Positions 5,849 through 11,253 of a stretch of DNA of 11,253 nucleotides are shown piece after piece (position 1 is the first letter of the stretch; each line of letters starts with the position of its first letter). A model generated the notes under the pieces. The model saw only the letters and a program-made list of their open reading frames with translations, did no database searches and was not told the origin of the DNA. Source of the stretch: Isohypsibius dastychi (taxonomy: Eukaryota; Tardigrada; Eutardigrada; Parachela; Isohypsibiidae); assembly GCA_034696485.1 (NCBI GenBank), contig JAQIWT010001338.1:1-11253 (forward strand), in the 5' to 3' direction. The position numbers were made by a program, and so were the translations under genes.

Positions 5849-8800
5849 CTACCTCTTGTTGAAATCGGGTCTAGAAAGCACGGCGTCATCTCGCGGAGTA
5901 CTCTGCTTCAAACTAAAACTCGACGTCCTCTCCCTCCTCCTCGAACTCGATAGCGCTTCTTCCTTTGGCTCCACAAACTCAGTGATCGACTTCCTGACCT
6001 TCAATTCCTTCTCAGCCGCTTGAATAATCGCCGAAGGATACGTCAGCACCGAATCAACCCGAGTAAACGCAATCCGTTCTCGCGATTCCGAAAAACCCAA
6101 CCGGTCTTTCCGTTTCCGGTGTCTCAAGGGTCTCACTGGTATCCGACATATTCGCCACCAAGATGCTTCCTCGTTCCGTGTTCGGTTGCAGTATCCTCCT
6201 ATAGACTTGCACACAGACTATCAAAATGCACATCATGACTGGTCCGAACACCGCCCCCTCAAGTCCCATGGTCACCAGACCCCCAGCGACACTCAGACCG
6301 AACATGTAAGGGTGGGCATTCTTGACGTCACCGTAGATGGCAATGTCAACGAACATGCTGGGTAGCCAGGCGCTGAAGCCGAGTAGAATGGCGGGGATGT
6401 ATTCGCCACGCATAAACCAGAGTTCGCACAGCGCGGGTATGGAGGCGACATATGGTGGAACAAGGGGACATACGGCCAGCATTGACGCGATGACGGAGGG
6501 GATGAATTTGATGTAGATGCCGAAGACGGAGAGAAGCACCCAGGTGAAGAAACCGTAGAATGCCGCCATCTTGAAAGATGCAGCAAAGATATCACTGGAA
6601 CACAAATGAACAGCTGACATACTGTCAAGTATCAATAAGATTGTACAAGTTGTTTTAAAACCAACATAACTCATATGAATTCGTCAGACGCAGCGCAATT
6701 TGAAAATGAAAAATCAACGGCAAATATTTACAGTTGCAAACAAACTTCTTCAGTCATAGCTGATCCATCTTTTTCGCCGGTAATGTTTCACATTTCAAAG
6801 TTACCTCTATGGAAATACTCCAGTAACAAAACGAATCGAGAACTTACCTGATGGTTTGCTCAATGATTTCTGCGACATGACCGGCTTCAGCGATGCGCGG
6901 ACTTATAACCGCAATAGTATCCAGCGGCGAATAGCGGTCCTTACTCGAAGCAAGGAGATAGTACAACGCCGCAATGTAAACAAACTAAAATAAATGCGAA
7001 CTATTAGAATGCGAGTAATATTCCACTGACAATTTAATCTGAAATTCAGTTCATTCACCCCACAGAATATGAAATGCATCAAAGCTGAAAAGTATAACAC
7101 CAGAATGGATGCCAGCGTTGTGACCAGCGAGAATATCAACGTCAGATTCCCTTTGCAGATATTCCAAATAGATTCCAACAGCTGCAACGACAAAATAAAT
7201 CTTACCGAACATTTTTCTTATTTCCGGAAGTCAGAAGCATAATCATAAATTTTTCTTCAAAATTTTATAAGCTTCCCTGGCCAAAACGTTTTGAACTCAC
7301 GGAATATAGTGTTTCGATATTATTCTTGATATAGACCGTGATATTCGACCAATCCATCGCTTCAGACGCTCGATGCCAAGATTCATTCAACTGAGACCAC
7401 AGTTTAAACCGCCATTTCCGTTTCTCCTCATCCTCAGAAAATAAAATATTCGCCAACGGATGCGATAAACTCCGATTCCAAATCGTATTCGCCCGCATCG
7501 CCGTCACCGGAAGTAGCACCGAAGAATTCCTCGGATTATAAAAATTGTAAATCCTATCCGCAATCAACAGTATATCTTTTTCAATCTGAGCGACTCGAGT
7601 AGAGTTAGTGTCCGCAATGGCTTCCCTCAACGTTCCAGCCATCCAATTCCGTCCATAAATATAAACAGAATCGATGGCGGTCTGAAGGGTTTCCTGAATC
7701 TGAGCACCTTCCGGCAGCCATTGCACGAGTTCCGGGTGTTGGACTATAGTCTGGTTCATGAGATCACTGGTCAGACCGACAAGATGAACCGTTTCTTGTT
7801 GGACTTGGAGAGTTGTGATGATGGCGCAGAAGGCAATTGCCAGGAACATGAGTAGGACTAGGGAGAGCGAAACGGCTTCGTCGACGCATTCTTCTAGCAC
7901 AATCAGCATCTGAAATCACAGAACAATGCATCAATAACCGGAGTAATCTTCGACGATAACAAAAGTGTTGCAGCGAATTTTTCAACAAGAACTTCACCTG
8001 CGGAACAGCTGTGTCATCCAAGCTCAACAAGGAAACTGAAGATATGTACGTAACTGTTATTTACGAATTCATGAAATATCAATACACAGAAGATTTCGAA
8101 GATTGGCAAAAGCCGGTCATATTTTACATGCTATATAACATTTTAAGAGTATTTCGGAAGATGGACGAAAATCCCGTTACTAGTTTGCGCGAGTACTAGA
8201 AAGTAAGGAATATTCGAACAATTTTTGCGATCGTCATCCATCCCTACAACTTATCATACCATATTACCAAATTGTAAAAAAGTTTGGAACAAACTATTAT
8301 TTACTAATGCCAACAAATTTCATAGCTACCTCACGTCTCGTGGGGTAGTTAACAGGTATTGTGTAACCCAAATACCAGCTTTATTTTATCAACAGCCTGA
8401 GTTCTACAGCATTTCTGTACCTCATCAACCGAGAACATGCATCTGACAGTACAAGCTTTTCTGCACCTATAAAAGTACATGTACGTGCAGATGGATCCAG
8501 CTGAAACAAAGGAAACGAAAAGAAATCACTACGAAAAAAATTAATTTGTGAATGTAAAGAATTTCGCATATAATTACTCGTGCGGCTTCAATGAAAATCA
8601 TACTCCAGTAGAGCCTTCAAAATTAATAAGGTAGAATGGTACTCGCTTTTTACGAGGCTTAAAGAATTTTGTTTCTGTCACAATTTTTTTTCCCGAAAAA
8701 AACATTTATAACAAAAGTCTGCAAATGCTACCTTTCGATCTCCCTGCTTGGCCAAGCGGAATAATCCTCTCAAGGCAGTCGGTGCAACAATATCCTTCCT

Positions 8801-10721
8801 GGACATAATCCATCCTTTTGCTTTATTCCTCAACAGCCTCAAGTATTCCCCAACCGAATCCCAAGTCCCGCTTTTCTGTCCGGCGACCCGAAAAATCCGA
8901 TACGCCACCAGAATGAGAAAAAAAGGCAGAATATAATAATGTGTAACAACTTCGACGGAAACAAATGTCCAAAACAAATAAATCAAATATCGCGTCCCTT
9001 GGCGAGTGTCGTTCAGTTTGAACAACTTGAGTGCCTGAATAGCCGGCGTCACTTCCTCCGGTTCCTCATTCCCGGCATTCACTTCCGGTTCGACGGAATC
9101 GTTGACAAGATGATGAATCGAGGAGCTGAGAACTTTCCAAAACGTCAGATCGTGTTCATTTTGTGTGGCTTTCGCTTCCGGTTACGAGTCTTCTGACTTC
9201 CGAACTGGTTCCCGTTTTTGGATGCGACCTTTGACAACGTTCATTTCCGTGACGAATCCCATAGAGAGAATGATAGCCACGATGATGAGAATAGGGGCGG
9301 CCAGTGAACCAAGAAGAGACGATAAGTGGAGACCCAACAAGATCCAGAGTGGCCAAGCCATTATTCGGAGAGTCCGACGATGTTCCGGTGTCCATAGTGA
9401 ATTTACGGCGACAATGTAGGGTAGAATCAAAACCCAAATCTGGAAAAAAACACCGAATAAACCAAACTTTTGACAGCGGCAAAACGATTAAAAATTTTAA
9501 GCTTTCACGGAGCCGAGGGTGAATCACAAAGAGTTCGCAAAAGAATGGCGAACTCATAGTTTGCTCAGTCATGCTGGATGAAGAACACATGGTAGATTAT
9601 CTTCTGATTTTCCAACGAAAGGTGCAAGCCAAGCATCATTTCCAGCCGAGATAATTCTTTTTCTTAAACGAAAGAAATATTTCCAGAAATGTGACTATGA
9701 GGAAAAACGTTCAAGCATTAAAATTCCTTCACCAAACAGTCTTCTTTAATCTAAGCGCGAAAAGTTATCAGATTGCAATTGAAGACCCGGAAGAGGTAGC
9801 AGATCAGCCTTTCTTCTACAGAGTTTCTTCAACGTTCGTGTGGCATCGATATATGCATCGACTTCGTAGCAGACCACAAATTATGGAATGCCATAGCACA
9901 TCGAGCCAAACAGAGAAAAAATCTTGAAATTTTCGAAGATGTCCACATTAGAAAATCAAATGGATATCATTAATCTCTGCAAAATGAGCGATCTTCCACA
10001 ACCCCTACAGCTGGTATCGCAACCGGAAACGAAATTCAGTTTGGTTTCAACAAAACGACTGAAACAGTCTACGTATACGAGATTGTATTCTATCGTGCAT
10101 TTAGAAAACAGCTTACAATTCTCGACTGGAAGAGAGTCAACGCGCTGGCAAATAATTCACAACACTGCGCAACGACGTCCATATGATTCCAAACAAACAC
10201 CTGGATGAAAATATATCCCAACACTGTCGTCACTCCAGCCAGCACTTTCAAATGATGATACCACACAAAATCCATCACTTTCGCTCCGAATGCATCGAAT
10301 ACCTGATCAATCAACTTGAACGGCGTGATCGCAAATCCCAAAAAGATAGAACTCTGCGTCTCGCGCAATCTACAAAGCCATTCCCTCGCTCCTTGTGTAA
10401 GAAATAATTTCAAAGGGAATTAGATCGTCCCGGTTAATGCCGCCCAAGCCAGCGGCTTGATAAAAGTCTGAAGAATGAAATAAACTTGATATCCAACAAC
10501 GAGAACGACGATGAGGAAAAACATGGCCACCGCTGTGAACAGAGCTTGTCGAAATGCATGATCTACGACGGAGAAAACAATCGGTTCTTTTCATAGTTTG
10601 AGAAGCTGGATGAAAGTAAAGTTATCATACCGTGGCTTGAAGAAACATTTCCCATCAAGGTAACAACGTTCGCCAGTGATTCCGCAACGCGCGAGCTGTG
10701 CCGTATACAATTTGATGGCAT
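5849..10721 (-). CDS. TMEM245: TMEM245-like multi-pass membrane protein (AI-2E transporter/PerM superfamily)
   Basis: Nine exons fit in phase on the minus strand: 10721-10631, 10562-10117, 9439-9186, 9125-8732, 7909-7301, 7181-7059, 6984-6848, 6594-6137 and 6078-5849. Splicing gives about 913 residues, close to vertebrate TMEM245. The start ATG at 10721 has A at -3 and no in-frame upstream ATG. Hydrophobic segments lie at about 39-77, in exons 2-4, at about 407-430 and repeatedly from 599 to 816. A large hydrophilic loop (about 431-590) carries several N-glycosylation sequons (NQT, NST, NSS, NRS, NES, NIT). The family match is clearest at the C-terminal domain: SFKMAAFYG (691-699), KFIPS (714-718), FVDIAIYGDV (766-775), HPYMFGLSVAGG (779-790) and GLEGAVFGP (795-803). 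The molecular function of TMEM245 is not established; the bacterial relatives export small molecules. A TAA at 10420-10422 interrupts codon 78. Family and exon order are secure; activity is not. Confidence 0.85.
6079..6136 (-). other. Optional 58-bp intron giving alternative C-termini
   Basis: On the minus strand ACCA|GTGAGA is a strong donor (6136) and TCGCGAG (ending 6079) a usable acceptor. Splicing moves translation into a frame that stays open for 75 residues to TAG at 5849-5851, with a charged, Ser/Arg-rich tail. If it is retained, the protein ends 25 codons later at TGA 6054-6056. A one-base frameshift is the alternative explanation. Confidence 0.45.
6595..6847 (-). other. 253-bp intron of the TMEM245-like gene
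   Basis: Donor ATCAG|GTAAGT is a perfect consensus and the acceptor is TTCCAG|T. The junction rebuilds a Ser codon and gives IEQTISDIFAASFKM, which continues the family alignment without a gap. Confidence 0.75.
7960..8199 (+). CDS. Antisense ORF nested in the 822-bp intron, unassigned
   Basis: A plus-strand frame is open for 79 codons inside the largest intron (7910-8731) of the minus-strand gene and ends at TAG 8197-8199. The first ATG, at 8044, would give 51 residues, including MYVTVIYEFMKYQYTEDF and WQKPVIFYMLYNILRVFRKM, an amphipathic, protein-like composition. I recognise no family. It could be a nested gene, an exon relic from an inserted element, or chance. Confidence 0.25.
   Translation, partial: QKCCSEFFNKNFTCGTAVSSKLNKETEDMYVTVIYEFMKYQYTEDFEDWQKPVIFYMLYNILRVFRKMDENPVTSLREY
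8460..8491. repeat. Inverted repeat with internal palindrome, intronic
   Basis: Arms TCTGCAC (8460-8466) and GTGCAGA (8485-8491) enclose CTATAAAA and a perfect 10-base palindrome GTACATGTAC. It lies in the same 822-bp intron. No function can be assigned. Confidence 0.4.
9126..9185 (-). other. 60-bp intron removing an in-frame TAA
   Basis: Donor CTC|GTAACC and acceptor TTCTCAG bracket a branch-like CTGAC. The length is a multiple of three and the intron's own TAA is in frame, so retention would truncate the protein after about residue 264. Splicing restores a continuous frame from the acidic/basic linker into the next membrane region. Confidence 0.6.
9440..10116 (-). other. 677-bp intron of the TMEM245-like gene
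   Basis: Donor ATT|GTAAGC (10117/10116) and acceptor TTTTTTTCCAG join in phase 0. Open plus-strand frames inside (9691-10208) lack recognisable features, and I do not call them genes. Confidence 0.6.
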
Positions 10722-11253
10722 TTTTGGATCCTCGCACAACTCAAATCTATCTGGGCAATTGGAAAAATGTGTTGGGAAAGCGCGGCTCGACGACAAACAT
10801 CCTTCGACAGAGCTTTGAAATTCGAATTCAACAAAGTGAAATGGAAGAAATCCCACTTGGGCAAGCAAACCACAACAAAGCGTGGGCCCTGGTTAGCAGA
10901 CTGTCAGGGTGAACCCCACGTCACTTTCCAGCCATTAGGCAGACAAGCAACGAATTGTTTCTTCAGTTTTGGACCAGCGAAATGATGGTACAACGGAATG
11001 CGCAACTCATTTCTAAGCTTGAACGACGTTTGTGCTTTCCGGTTCGGGAGAAAATGTACTTCCGGTCGTCGTAGAAAGGCAAGATTTATTCACCTCCACA
11101 AAAAATCAGCTAAATGTTTCGTCAAGCTTCACATTTCGAGCCAACGAAATTCAGTAAGAAAAGTAAGAAAAACACGAACTCAAGCCAGAATGCACGAATT
11201 TGAATCAAAAACACGAGACCACTACATCTCGAAAAAAACTGGAAGCATGTGTA
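10722..11253 (-). other. 5' flank and likely 5' UTR/promoter of the TMEM245-like gene
   Basis: No upstream ATG in frame and no clear TATA box are seen. A minus-strand ACCGGAAGT and a TGACGTGG lie here. Frames open across 10722-10985 on either strand show no family features. Confidence 0.3.
11058..11066 (-). promoter_or_regulatory. ETS/GABP-like site ACCGGAAGT
   Basis: ACCGGAAGT on the minus strand matches the ETS-family core exactly and lies about 340 bases upstream of the TMEM245-like start codon. Such sites are common in TATA-less housekeeping promoters. A nine-base match alone is weak evidence. Confidence 0.25.

Noticed and set aside
9156-9590. Minus-strand 144-codon frame overlapping a TMEM245-like exon
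   Set aside because: It lies in a different frame from the conserved membrane segments and crosses a clear splice acceptor.
9691-10208. Two consecutive plus-strand open frames in the 677-bp intron
   Set aside because: No recognisable motifs or supported splice links; lengths are compatible with chance.
10655-10985. Overlapping frames on both strands at the 5' end of the TMEM245-like gene
   Set aside because: Only the frame from ATG 10721 leads by splicing into conserved family sequence; the rest look like UTR shadows.
1-11253. CRISPR array, prokaryotic operon or phage-type system
   Set aside because: No regularly spaced repeats or prokaryotic gene organisation; spliced animal gene families dominate.

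Overview
This is eukaryotic, almost certainly invertebrate animal, nuclear DNA. The genes are split by very short GT..AG introns (about 48-75 bp, a few of 120-820 bp), no bacterial-style operons are seen, and the recognisable families are animal ones. A divergent ionotropic glutamate receptor/IR-like channel suggests a protostome. The species cannot be named from the sequence; an ecdysozoan with a compact genome fits.

Layout. Positions 1-991 (+) hold a TATA-like palindrome near 111-127 and poorly resolved 5' exons. Positions 992-2499 (+) encode the ligand-binding and channel core of the IR-like receptor in five phase-consistent exons (about 429 residues) with one in-frame TGA. Positions 2500-2809 are intergenic. 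Positions 2818-3071 are a complete 254-bp, GC-rich, non-autonomous hAT-type element flanked by a perfect 8-bp target duplication. Positions 3080-4009 are mostly non-coding, with a perfect 29-bp tandem duplication. Positions 4010-4476 (+) are the last exon of a lipocalin-like gene with a Gly-rich tail, interrupted by an in-frame TAA. Positions 4477-5848 are gene-poor and carry three related hairpins (AGAGCC-N5-GGCTCT), two TATA-like sites with the same 11-base context, and several short unassigned ORFs. Positions 5849-10721 (-) contain a whole TMEM245-like gene (AI-2E transporter/PerM superfamily) in eight or nine exons, about 913 residues when spliced, close to the vertebrate length as I remember it. 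It carries one in-frame TAA at codon 78. Positions 10722-11253 are its 5' flank.

The three recognised genes have no evident shared pathway. The most notable common property is that each reads correctly through its splice junctions yet carries a single nonsense codon at a place where sequence resembling the family continues on the far side. Either this is a decayed or haplotype-specific locus, or there are base-level errors, or something unusual happens at these codons. Family calls rest on motif recognition by eye; no database search was run.
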